DNA of 64,000 nt from Symsagittifera roscoffensis (lineage: Eukaryota > Xenacoelomorpha > Acoela > Convolutidae), in NCBI RefSeq assembly GCF_963678635.1, contig NC_087066.1, positions 28,587,301 through 28,651,300 on the forward strand, in the 5' to 3' direction. This document shows, piece after piece, positions 50,179-58,904 of this stretch. Within the stretch, counting starts at the first letter, position 1; every line of letters begins with the position of its first letter. The translations under genes were made by a program, and so were the position numbers. The notes under the pieces are model-generated. The model was not told the origin of the DNA. It did not search any database and saw nothing but the letters and a program-made list of their open reading frames with translations.

Positions 50179-51092
50179 TGTGACATTCGACCAGAATGGA
50201 AAAAATGCAATCTTTGCAGATTTCGAATTTTTAGCAGCGAGCCTTCCGAGTTAGAGATTTTGAAGGATTAAGAACGTTATTCGAACGATTAGACAAAACG
50301 TGAAGATTGAAGGATTCGGAAATTGCTAAATTTTAAATTTTCGAAGTGATTACGTAACATTTCTGAGAAACGTCAGAAACGGCCATTTTGGCAGAAAAGC
50401 TGAAAAGCGATAGAATAACGATAGTCGCACTGACGAAAACAACGAAGATTGTGATAGAAGAACAACAGAGAAAAACAGAAGGACGTTCCGAGTTGCAACT
50501 ATTGTGTCGCTACAATAGTTGCAAGGCCGTTGCAGACAACGGTGAAGGGTGGGAGATAGCCTTCCGGATTACGAAAAAGTCAAGATTAACGAGGTTGATT
50601 CAGTGGATTCAAGAATCCGGAAGGGTTTCGGAACTGGAACTTTTTTTCTTTTATATAAACTTTTAGCTTCTTGTCATGTCCTGATATGAATTTAATTAAC
50701 AACTGGATTCATTTTGATAAGGATGAGAAGCTAGGAGTTAGGGGAAAGGGTTGATCCATCTTCGATGGAGATGATGATTTTTATCTACTGAACAAAAACA
50801 ATAATAATTCAATAAGTAGTAGCCCTGTTTTTAGGAATGAGCTCGTGGTCTGGGGATACTGAGACCCAGCCATGAGCTCACTATTCCTGCATGTAATTAA
50901 GTTAATTTGAGTGTTTTGACCGAAGCCGAAAGCAGTAACGTTTTTGTCGACCCGATGTTAGAAAAGACTACCAAAAGTACTGGCTTGGTAGAGACGGTGA
51001 AAAGCATATAAAGCTCTGTTTAGACGTTAGCCAGTCGTCTTAGGACTTAGTTTTTTTTTCCGTCGATATGTATCTTCCGGGAGAATGTTACA
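50179..51092 (+). repeat. 3' LTR of the giant element
   Basis: 914 bp, about 97-98 percent identical by eye to 26362-27272, with the same TGTGACA and TGTTACA ends. It is followed by GATGTG, which continues the interrupted LINE-B. Confidence 0.92.
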
Positions 51093-51506
51093 GATGTGTA
51101 GAAATCAACGCGAACAAATTGCCTTCGGTTTCTGAGATAGTCGTAGATGATTTCGAGTAGGCATCCACCTACACCAATATCACTCAATTTTCAGAGTAAT
51201 AATTTGTGGGGACTTTATCGAAGGCCTTGGAGAAATCTGCTAAAAAGCAATGGTCTCATCATGGGGATTTTCATCCAGGGCTTTGTAGATTCGATTTAGG
51301 AATTGGAGCATGTTGCTCATAACGGAGCGTTTCTTCACAAAACCGTGTTGGTTTATGGAAAGATGGTCTTTAAAGTGCTCGTACAATGGAGAGTACATGC
51401 AATTTTCAAAGATTTTGCTGTCAATGTTTAGAAGGGAGATTGGGCGATAGTTTTCAACATCTTTTGGGTCGTTCTTTTTGTGAATGGGTGTTACAGCCGC
51501 TGTTTT

Positions 51507-52616
51507 CTAACTCGTTGGCGTTTTGCGTATGCGTTTAATATTCTTGAAAAGCTTATTGAGTATATTACTCATTTGTTTTCCGCATCGTTGGTAAGACACG
51601 GGAGGTAGACCATTTGGTCCACGAGTTTTTGTAGTGTCTATATTTGCCAGAATATTACTTATGGTTTTGTTTGAAACGCTGAAGTGGGTTGGTGATTTGC
51701 ACTTTATGTCAAGGAAGTTGTAGTTCTCTTTGGCTGAAAACACTGAGTGAAAAAATGTGTTAAACATTTCTACCTTTTCTTCTGGAATTGATGTCATTTT
51801 GTCTTTGAACTTGATCGTTTTCGGGATGTTCGAAGCTCTATTGATATGCTTAAGGTGCTTGTAAATTTGACCACAATTTCTTGAACCGAAAATTTTTTCT
51901 TGGTATGAGATTCGATCATGTTCACATAATTCAGTGATTTGGCTTTCTAGTTTGAGGACCTTATTTTTTCGGTAGCTAGTTGGTCGTTTTTCGAGTAGCC
52001 TCTTTTGCGTGTTGAGCATTTTCATCTGATGTGATGCACTCGGTGTAATCCAAGGTGGTAGCGATTGACGATATTTGGTTCTTTTTGGGATGTGAGTGTC
52101 TATGAAGTCGGTTAAGTAGTCTTGAAGTTCGTTGTACATATTGTCAACATTGGTGTAGCATTGGGGGCTGAAGGGCCGATCTTTCATGGCACCAACAATC
52201 AGGTCATAATCTCCTGACCCAAAACTGTAGAAGTTTGTCATTGCTGGGGGAGGATCGAAATGTTCAAGTTCTATTGCTGTTCGGATTGCAATATGGTCAG
52301 AGCAGTCATAGATCTTATCAAAATTTTCATCGTGTTCAGAGTATACTTGACAGTTTTGATATAGAAAAACTTCCAACGTGTTTGTGCCGCAGGTCGGAAA
52401 GTTAATGCTCTGTTGAATAAGCCTATCTTCTAACATTTCTAGGATTTCTTGTTCATCGTTTTCTTGACTGCTGAAGATGTCCCAGTTTGTAGATGGTAAG
52501 TTAATGTCTCCACATATGACTGCTTTACACTTTTTAGGGATGGCTTCGAGAATTTTGTTGAAACATTGATAGTCATATCTGTATTGACTGGCTCTAGGGG
52601 ATTGTAAAAGGAGCAT
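51507..52616 (-). pseudogene. LINE-B ORF2, endonuclease domain
   Basis: 369 residues of open frame. The apurinic-type endonuclease motifs are CGDINLPSTNWD (GDIN at 36-39) and DCSDHIAIRTAI (SDH). The typical linker to the RT follows, ending TRGPNGLPPVSYQRCG, which precedes RT motif 1. The N-terminal endonuclease segment (ETWLNE-like) continues upstream of 52616 in another frame, and the RT continues downstream in another, so the gene is broken. Confidence 0.75.
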
Positions 52617-52939
52617 ATATAGATGGTTTCGTTTGCTAGGTTTATGTTACATAGGACACAACATTCGACGTCGAGTTTTATTTTTTGGGATTTTAGTGAG
52701 TTCTTAATGGCAGTCAGGGCACCTCCGTGAGTGTTAGACGACTGATGTGCTCTATCTGCTCGGTAAAGATTGTATTCAGCAAGTAGTAGTTCAGAGTTTG
52801 AGATATTTTCGTTTAACCAGGTCTCACAAATACAAATAACGCTTTACAAACCAATTTTTATTGCATTTGCCATTTTGAATCTTCTTTCATAGTTAACTAA
52901 ACTGCGTGCATTAAATTGTAAAATGTGGAGATGATCTAG

Positions 52940-53341
52940 TCAAAAGTTGGATGTTGCATTTTCTTGTTCTGGCTGGGAAGTTTGGTTTAATTGAACTTTT
53001 GCTCCATCATGGATAAGCTCAAGGTTTCTTATTTTCAGTTTTTCACGTGGTACGCCTTCTTCAAGCATTTCCCCACGCCGCTTCAGGCAGAGGTTTTCTT
53101 TGATAGAATCTTCTTTAGATGGGGCACGTGACAGAAATATATTCATTTCGTCTCTTTTTTCAGTACTTTTTGCAATCACTAGATTGACTGCTGCTGGATT
53201 TTCAAGCGTAACTAGAAGTGTTCTAGGCTTTTTCCTTTCTTTGTTGAATGTTCCAAGTCTTTTAAACTGGACTATTTTCGGTTTAACTCCAATGGTTTCT
53301 AAAAATTCCTCTAGTTTTTCGTGAGTTTGGACAAGATTCAC
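52940..53341 (-). pseudogene. LINE-B ORF1, nucleic-acid-binding part
   Basis: 133 residues with the pattern VQFKRLGTFNKERKKPRT and MNIFLSRAPSKEDS, clearly related to LINE-A ORF1 (16325-16900). A Gln/Glu-rich tail follows. It is separated from the upstream part of ORF1 (coiled-coil-like, 53374-53598) by a stop and a frame change. Confidence 0.7.
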
Positions 53342-53373
53342 GTCGCGTGGTTTATTAGGATCTTCATGGATCC

Positions 53374-53598
53374 TTACTTTGTACGCACTCTTACATTGTG
53401 TTCGATGCTGTGAGTGGTTGTGTTGTTGTTGTTTTTGGAGTTTTGAAAACTATTCACGTTTTTGTAGCTTTCAACTTTCTTCACGGCGTTTGCGTAACTC
53501 TCGTCTACTTTGTCGTGTGTTTTCCTCATTGCTTCGTTTATTTTCTTTTCAACATTTTGAGCAATTTGCGTTTCGAGTGTCTCAGCATTGCTGGACAT
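53374..53598 (-). pseudogene. LINE-B ORF1, coiled-coil part
   Basis: 74 residues, ETLETQIAQNVEKKINEAMR and on, predicted helical, then an Asn-rich stretch. It lies between the PHD-like finger and the nucleic-acid-binding part of ORF1, the usual order for this type. Confidence 0.55.
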
Positions 53599-53639
53599 GT
53601 TTTTGTTGATTTATTCTTCCAGGTTGTTGACAGTCCTGT

Positions 53640-53851
53640 TCCGAATGAAGTTGTCGCGTTCGTTGTTTTCAATGCAGACGTTACAGAGTAACATTGCGTT
53701 GCGACCATGCTCCTTTATTCCGTTGATGGCTACGTTTGATAATCCTGTGCATGTTGATTCTAGATGCATGTGACAACCACACGCTACACAGTTGTAATTT
53801 TTTTTCGGCTTTCGGTATGGACTTTGTGCAAGTTCGGCATGTGCGACTCAT
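53640..53851 (-). pseudogene. LINE-B ORF1 start, PHD-like zinc finger with frameshift
   Basis: From the ATG at 53851 the frame reads CRTCTK. A frame change at the A-run near 53805 then restores CVACGCHMHLESTCTG and later LLCNVC. Together this is a C4HC3-like set of ligands (CxxC, CxxC, HxxxxxC, CxxC). PHD-like fingers are known at the N-terminus of ORF1 in several CR1-type LINEs. The frameshift inactivates it. Confidence 0.6.
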
Positions 53852-53884
53852 CGTTGAATAGTAAACAGAGGGGGACTTTACAGA

Positions 53885-54068
53885 GGGATCTGTGATTCCC
53901 GAGAAGAGACGCCTGCGGTACGATGCGTTCAGAGAAATATGCAAACCTGTGGATCCCGAAAAGGGGCCGCCTGCGGTTTGATATTTCTAGAACGTTCGAT
54001 GGGGTCAGAGAAATATACAAACCTGTGGATCCCGAAAAGGGGACGCCTGCGGTTTGATATTTCTAGAA
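53885..54068 (-). repeat. Tandem 76-bp units in the LINE-B 5' UTR
   Basis: Two good copies and one degenerate copy of a 76-bp unit containing CTGTGGATCCCGAAAAGG and CGCCTGCGGTTTGATA, just upstream of the ORF1 start. Tandem 5' UTR monomers act as internal promoters in some LINEs. Confidence 0.65.
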
Positions 54069-54400
54069 AGGACCGAGGGAAGTACAGCTCACAAACCTGC
54101 AGCTTACACTCAGTAAGGGCAGTGGCAGTGTCGGAATGTGCACTCGTCGTTGAAAGCGTCAGAGTATTTCTTGTACAGTATCTTGTTCTTTATGATGCTT
54201 TTGATGCCCTTGAGACCTTCTGGGCTTAAGTGAATTTCGTCACTGCCTAGATTAAAAAAAAACTAAATTACAAAAGGGGCCCTTCCGTTTAGTTACGGTA
54301 AGTGCACAAGCTGGATAGGGCCATACCAGCGATATAAAAATGCATATATATCAGCAATGAAGTCATAAATCAGCATTAAATGCATCGTCATAATGTTAAT

Positions 54401-55018
54401 TTATCTTAGCCGTCCTTCCTCTACAATAGCGCTTATGGAGTTGTCGATAAATTGAACTTTGCGTAGCGATCTGCACCCCCTTATACAAAGTATAGAGCTC
54501 CCCAGGAGCGCGAAGCTTATTTTAGTTCTTATGTAGTTTTTAGATTCTGGATAGCTTTCTTGTCTTTTTTCACTTAGTTTTTCGGCCAATCGCTGCATCG
54601 TCCGCGTGGCTGTTTGAGCAGCGCCACCGGTGCATCCAAAAATTAGCGGGCCAAAGCTACTCTGCTCTACGTTTAAAATTCTTTGCTGATATATGGAGTT
54701 CTTCAGCGTTTCGTGGTATTTGTATGCATCCTTCTGCAGTTTTCGCGATGTTTTGGCATGGGGGTTGAAACTTTTCACATCAAAGAAAGCGCGGCTGAAT
54801 CGTGAACCCCAGATTCCGTTTGCCTTAATGTCAAGTCGTGCCTCATGTTCAGTTGTAGTTGAATTGTTGACAAAGCTTTCGCCTTGCAACGGCTGAAGTT
54901 TCGGCTCAATCTCGACGTCATGGCAAACCTCGTTCATGAGGTTGGCGAATGTGTCTCTGATTTCAATGTGTCTTATGTGTGTGTAACCACCCTTTGCACA
55001 GTGAAGCGCATGTGTCAA
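54401..55018 (-). CDS. LINE-D C-terminal restriction-like endonuclease
   Basis: 205 residues of open frame. The preceding codons and residue 7 complete a CxC...H...C knuckle (CACGADFNLTHALHC). GGYTHIRHIEIRD follows, then the nuclease core ARLDIKANG (D63) and FFDVKSFNPHA (D80, K82), the D...DxK pattern of RLE domains that cut target DNA. The frame joins the RT part at 55107 after a small out-of-frame insertion. Confidence 0.75.
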   Translation of the reverse strand: MTHALHCAKGGYTHIRHIEIRDTFANLMNEVCHDVEIEPKLQPLQGESFVNNSTTTEHEARLDIKANGIWGSRFSRAFFDVKSFNPHAKTSRKLQKDAYKYHETLKNSIYQQRILNVEQSSFGPLIFGCTGGAAQTATRTMQRLAEKLSEKRQESYPESKNYIRTKISFALLGSSILCIRGCRSLRKVQFIDNSISAIVEEGRLR

Positions 55019-55106
55019 GTTAAAATCAGCACCACATGCACATGTGAGTGGGGTTTTGGTTGGTTCCCATCCGTATCTTAAGTAAATACCATCTCTGAAC
55101 TCAGGT

Positions 55107-55976
55107 TTAAGTTGTATTCAGGTTGAAGTTGTATCTGCTCAGTGGTAGAGCATTGAGCCAGTTAGAGGCTCCCTTTTCAGAGGCCAGGTCGATTGCGTAT
55201 ATATCTGTTTCATTTAAGGAGTTAATGAGGTTTGTCTTTTTTCGATTTGTTGTATCAGTTTTCAATTTTTTGATTTTCTTACATATTTTTTCTTGCTGTG
55301 TTACTGCTGTAATAGGATCTTGAGATTCCAGTACCAGTGATGTTTCCTTAGACCATTCTAGGTAGCTTTCATGATCGGATGGCAGCTTGACGTTAAGTCC
55401 GCCCATTTTAAGGGGTAAGGAAGATATCTCACGGAACTGGGGGTTTAAAGTGTCTTTACCGACTAGGTTAGGTAATAATTGTTCTTTGATAATATTTTCA
55501 CATATTTCTATATTTTCCATAGTGTTAGGCGTTATCCTGGCAAGAAATGAAAGCTTTTCTTGAACTCCTTTAGTATAGCAGGCATAAACGTTTTGAGGGG
55601 AGGTTTTAGCAATTTTGGTTAGTTTTTTCAAAATTTTGATTTGCTCATTCTGTTGAAATTTGAGGAGCTTTTTACATTCAGATTCTGTTCCTATAACTGA
55701 ACCAAGCACTCGGGCTCCTGCCTTTATAGTGATTCCTGTATTTGCGAAAATTTTCTGAGCTTCACCGAGTTTTTCATCTTTGACAATGAGTTGGCATTTG
55801 GATGCTTTCACGTGGTAGCCGAAAAATTTACCCAGTGATACAATTTTATCGAGGACGGTTCGTAGATTGCTTAATTTACCGACTGCGTTTCCGTCGTCTG
55901 CGTACCATTTTTGGGTTACATTGTCTACTGATAAGAGTTTTATGAGGGGTATTATGGCTAGACCGTACATGGCCAT
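55107..55976 (-). CDS. LINE-D RT, motif C and thumb region
   Basis: 289 residues. QKWYADDGNAVGKL contains YADD at 25-28, followed by FFGYHVKASKCQLIVKDEKL and a helical thumb and linker with an IKAGARVLGSVIG segment. Just upstream in the same frame, outside this ATG, are TTQGDPLAMAMYG (motif B) and LLIDAENAFNSLN (motif A) up to the TAA at 56247, so the ATG here is not the real start. Confidence 0.8.
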   Translation of the reverse strand: MAMYGLAIIPLIKLLSVDNVTQKWYADDGNAVGKLSNLRTVLDKIVSLGKFFGYHVKASKCQLIVKDEKLGEAQKIFANTGITIKAGARVLGSVIGTESECKKLLKFQQNEQIKILKKLTKIAKTSPQNVYACYTKGVQEKLSFLARITPNTMENIEICENIIKEQLLPNLVGKDTLNPQFREISSLPLKMGGLNVKLPSDHESYLEWSKETSLVLESQDPITAVTQQEKICKKIKKLKTDTTNRKKTNLINSLNETDIYAIDLASEKGASNWLNALPLSRYNFNLNTT

Positions 55977-56246
55977 TGCTAGTGGATCCCCCTGGGTTGT
56001 CCCTTCTTGAGAGTAGATTGTTTTTTTGTTAACGAATAGTTTAGATGGATTGGAGTAGGAGTTCTTAATCGCTGTTAAAAGGGAAGGGCAGGTATTTTCG
56101 ATGTTTTTTAATGCCAGCTTTCGGTTCAGCGAGTTGAAAGCGTTTTCGGCATCTATCAGTAAAACAGCATCGGCGGAAGTTTTGCTGTATTGATCTCTTA
56201 GCGTGTGGATCGCATATTCAATGCCACATTTTTGTCTTAGGCAGAG

Positions 56247-56999
56247 TTAGTAGTTTGAACCGAGCGACATGAGTTCGTTTTTTAGGCATTTAGTTATTGT
56301 TCGCCCTATTATCCTACGCATAACTTCTCCTATGCCTAAGGGTCTTACCCCTGGATTCTTATCTAAGGGTATTAATCTGCATGCGTTATATGGTTCCATT
56401 AGTTCTGGATTTAGTTCTTCTGTGGCCAATTTTTTGGCAATTTTAGCAATTGTTTTTGAAATTTCAACTGATTGTTGCCCGAAGTGTGTTAGAATACGTC
56501 TCCATCCATTCGCATCGAGGCCAGATGGTCCATGCGATCCGTGCGTTCTCATGGCTGCCTTCTTGATATGTTGACCGTTTATCTGATCAAATATCGATGG
56601 ATGGAAAGGAATTGTTTCGTTTGAGACTGGTGTAATATAGTTCTCATTAATTGGTTCAGTTGTTGGGTGTTTCTCTATGAGAGTATGTTCAACTGTCTTA
56701 TCTTTGACAATCTCGTCGAGCGAAAGAACGCCTTTAGATGTGTTTGTTAGTTTTGCAATTGCGCTTGATATTTTTCCAGTGTTCATTAGTTTGTTGAACT
56801 GTTGTGCTTCAGTTTCAATTTTTCTTCTACTTCCTTTCAACAAGCGCATTTGCAGCGCCTTTCCTTCGTTATATAGTCCATCCAGGTCTCCGTCTTGCCA
56901 TTGCTTAAGTCGCCTTGCTATTGTTTTGGATAAAGATCCATCAATTTCGGACTTTGTTTTGCACAGTAATAAGTGTGGAAAAATTATTGCTGCGTGCAT
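56247..56999 (-). CDS. LINE-D RT, N-terminal part
   Basis: 250 residues ending in one TAA, after which the same frame stays open to 55107. Motifs are GPSGLDANGWRRIL and RLIPLDKNPGVRPLGIGEVM, typical of this RT group. Upstream, 57043-57285 encodes a Pro-rich N-terminal region in shifted frames. The single nonsense change suggests a recently lost element. Confidence 0.75.
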   Translation of the reverse strand: MHAAIIFPHLLLCKTKSEIDGSLSKTIARRLKQWQDGDLDGLYNEGKALQMRLLKGSRRKIETEAQQFNKLMNTGKISSAIAKLTNTSKGVLSLDEIVKDKTVEHTLIEKHPTTEPINENYITPVSNETIPFHPSIFDQINGQHIKKAAMRTHGSHGPSGLDANGWRRILTHFGQQSVEISKTIAKIAKKLATEELNPELMEPYNACRLIPLDKNPGVRPLGIGEVMRRIIGRTITKCLKNELMSLGSNY

Positions 57000-57442
57000 T
57001 GCGAAGGTATTTTCGTTGTTTTCTATTAGGCTGTTTAAAGTTCTAATGAGGGTTTGACAAGATCATAAGTGTGACAAGATCATAAAGACCGGTTTCCAGT
57101 GAACCACTTCGGTGTATATTTTCCTGGTGGTTTCTATTAGTTCTGGACAGGGGTTTGACCATGGGTCTTGTATTGTTCTGAGTTCTATAGTGGAAGACTC
57201 TCCTGAGTTTTGTGAGTGTGGGGCAGTGGAAGGGTGAGGGTGCATTTGGGGGAGCGTGGTTGTAGCTAGGGTTGGGGGATTGCATTCATGCTTGTCGTTA
57301 GCTGAATGAAATTGGGAGGTGCAGCGATGACAACTGCCTAGATGGTAAGTATACTGCCTAGATAGATACTGCCTAGATGGTAAGTATTGTAAATCTTCTC
57401 ACACACGCCTCTATACTTCCAATTTCCCTTCTTTTTCTATAT

Positions 57443-57802
57443 TTAGCTATTCACTCTCGCCGATCGGAATCTATATTCACTGCGGTGAGGGATTCCGATG
57501 ACAAAAATCTGCTTTGCTAGTCTGCTTAGCTCCTCGGCTAATTCTGCGAGTTCGTTTGCAATATCTTTTTCAGGGACCGTGGAGGGCTCTCTTCCATCAA
57601 AAGCGTCGTTTCCCCCAATGAGCAAAACAATGGTATTGTATTTGTCCTTCGGAGGTAGGAAGCCTCCGACCGCAGCGATACGGGCTCCAGGTAATGACAA
57701 GATGTTTGTGTTTGGGAATTCCAAGTGTCGCGCCTGCAAATCTGGTATCAGAAGGTTCTTTGACGAAGATGTTTTGAAAATATAATATCTCCTGGTTGAC
57801 AT
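57443..57802 (-). CDS. SGNH-hydrolase-like ORF fragment
   Basis: 119 residues. ILSLPGARIAAV resembles SGNH block II and TIVLLIGGNDAF matches block III (GxND). Block I would be expected near TSSSKNLL but lacks GDS, and block V is absent or beyond the stop. Lying just upstream of LINE-D on the same strand, it may be its ORF1 (esterase-type ORF1s are known in LINEs) or a separate element. It is not closely similar to the SGNH ORF at 41284-42612. Confidence 0.55.
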   Translation of the reverse strand: MSTRRYYIFKTSSSKNLLIPDLQARHLEFPNTNILSLPGARIAAVGGFLPPKDKYNTIVLLIGGNDAFDGREPSTVPEKDIANELAELAEELSRLAKQIFVIGIPHRSEYRFRSARVNS

Positions 57803-58904
57803 TTAGAGCGAGGCAACCATTGCTACCTCGAAAAATTCAAATTTATCTGAAACTATTTCATAGGTTTTTCAGGCAGTCAATTGCAGAAGTAACTTAATCT
57901 GAAACGTATTTATTTGCAGACTATGCAAAAATTTACCGCACGATCGACGGCGCAGAGTCAGCAAGGGATTTACAAAACGATCTTTATAGGCAAGAGGATG
58001 GACCGCGTCAAACTAAATTTATTTAACGATGATAAATGCAAATCGATGAATCTGTCAAAAAAAATAAACGAAGTACGAAAATACAGCATAAAAACAACCT
58101 AGAGAAAATGGAGAACGAGAAGAACCACGGGGTTTGGATTGACAGTAGCTATCTTTCGAGCAGCAATATAACAAAAAACAAAATGCAAAAAACGTAGCGA
58201 CACTTATTAAAAGAAGTTTTGTGAAAACTTCCATTGCCTTCAATTTATTCTGGAATGTTTAACTAGTGTTGCCAAATTTTCGTAATTTTTCTGGGTTGCA
58301 AGGTTTATTCACCAAAAAAATACCGCTATCTCAGTTTAAGGTCGCCAATGGGCGCGCCGCTTCGTGACGAGAACCGGATCTATTTTTCGTATAAAGTCCT
58401 ACTCCTACCCCCTGTTGGCAAGCTCGCAACATTGGCTTGACTGCGGTAGTTATTCAGCAGATTTCGTGAAAAAAGATACTCTTAAAAACTTGACAAGTGG
58501 ACATTTTCATTGGTTTCATTTCAATATCTATTAGCGGATTTGCGGTTGAATGGACAGTCCCCATAGTGAAACCCTCTGCCAATTAAATCTTAGTTGTTAA
58601 CTCGACCTGCTATTCACAATCTTAATTTCAAAGAAAGCAAGTTCACTTCATTATACATTTCATACCAAAAAATTTAATTGGCCTGAAACGGAACTTGGTA
58701 ATTTAATACTGTTTTTGAAATCTTCTTCATTGTACACTTTAGCTTAATTGTTTTGACATATTTATTAAATAGATATATTTTTCTTCTATACAAAATGGCG
58801 TTCTTATGCTCGACGCGACCGTCAAAATTAAAACAGATTGAAAAGAGCCCACCATCTGAACCAATTGCTGATAACTATTTTCACTAGTCTAAAATGAAAC
58901 AATT
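57803..58904. other. Spacer between the inverted LINE-D copies
   Basis: AT-rich, with no gene recognised. Short frames at 57914-58102 and 58055-58243 match nothing I know. Confidence 0.45.

Larger units (their letters stand above)
26362..51092 (+). mobile_element. Giant Ty3/gypsy-type LTR retrotransposon, about 24.7 kb
   Basis: Two LTRs of 911 and 914 bp, each TGTGACA...TGTTACA, bound the element. By eye they differ at about 22 positions plus one 3-nt indel. Order inside: leader with repeats, gag, DTG protease, RT-RNase H, integrase with GPY/F module, then about 10 kb of extra ORFs, a 3' UTR and a G-rich polypurine tract. Integrase after RT-RNase H places it in the Ty3/gypsy (Metaviridae) group. 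It inserted into the RT of LINE-B; the flanks share only GAT (3 bp) rather than the usual 4-6 bp. The interior from about 30.6 to 49.3 kb is visibly more GC-rich than the AT-rich flanks. Several frame breaks exist in gag and pol, so this copy may be non-autonomous. Confidence 0.92.
51093..54130 (-). mobile_element. LINE-B 5' part (5' UTR, ORF1, endonuclease, RT start)
   Basis: An APE-type LINE read on the minus strand, broken at 51092 by the giant gypsy element and continuing at 26361 and then 21408. The 51093-51530 segment reads in broken frames ENYRPISLLNIDSKIF, NQHGFVKK and an RT motif A remnant. Removing the gypsy element with one GAT leaves the RT in frame up to SGVPQGS. Multiple stops and frameshifts mark it as old, older than both insertions. 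Confidence 0.8.
54290..57285 (-). mobile_element. LINE-D, restriction-like-endonuclease LINE, better copy
   Basis: A minus-strand RT ORF of about 900 codons in pieces, with C-terminal CCHC knuckle and PD-(D/E)XK-like nuclease, placing it in the RLE group (R2/CRE/NeSL/Hero-like). A second, decayed copy lies inverted at 58905-60960; both share the 3' UTR. The RT frame is broken by one TAA near 56247, where the other copy has CAA, and by a small insertion near 55107. An SGNH-like ORF upstream (57443-57802) may be its ORF1. Confidence 0.8.

Noticed and set aside
26362-51092. A clean 5-bp target-site duplication for the giant element
   Set aside because: Only GAT is shared by the two flanks. Longer matches fail, so I report 3 bp instead of a standard duplication.
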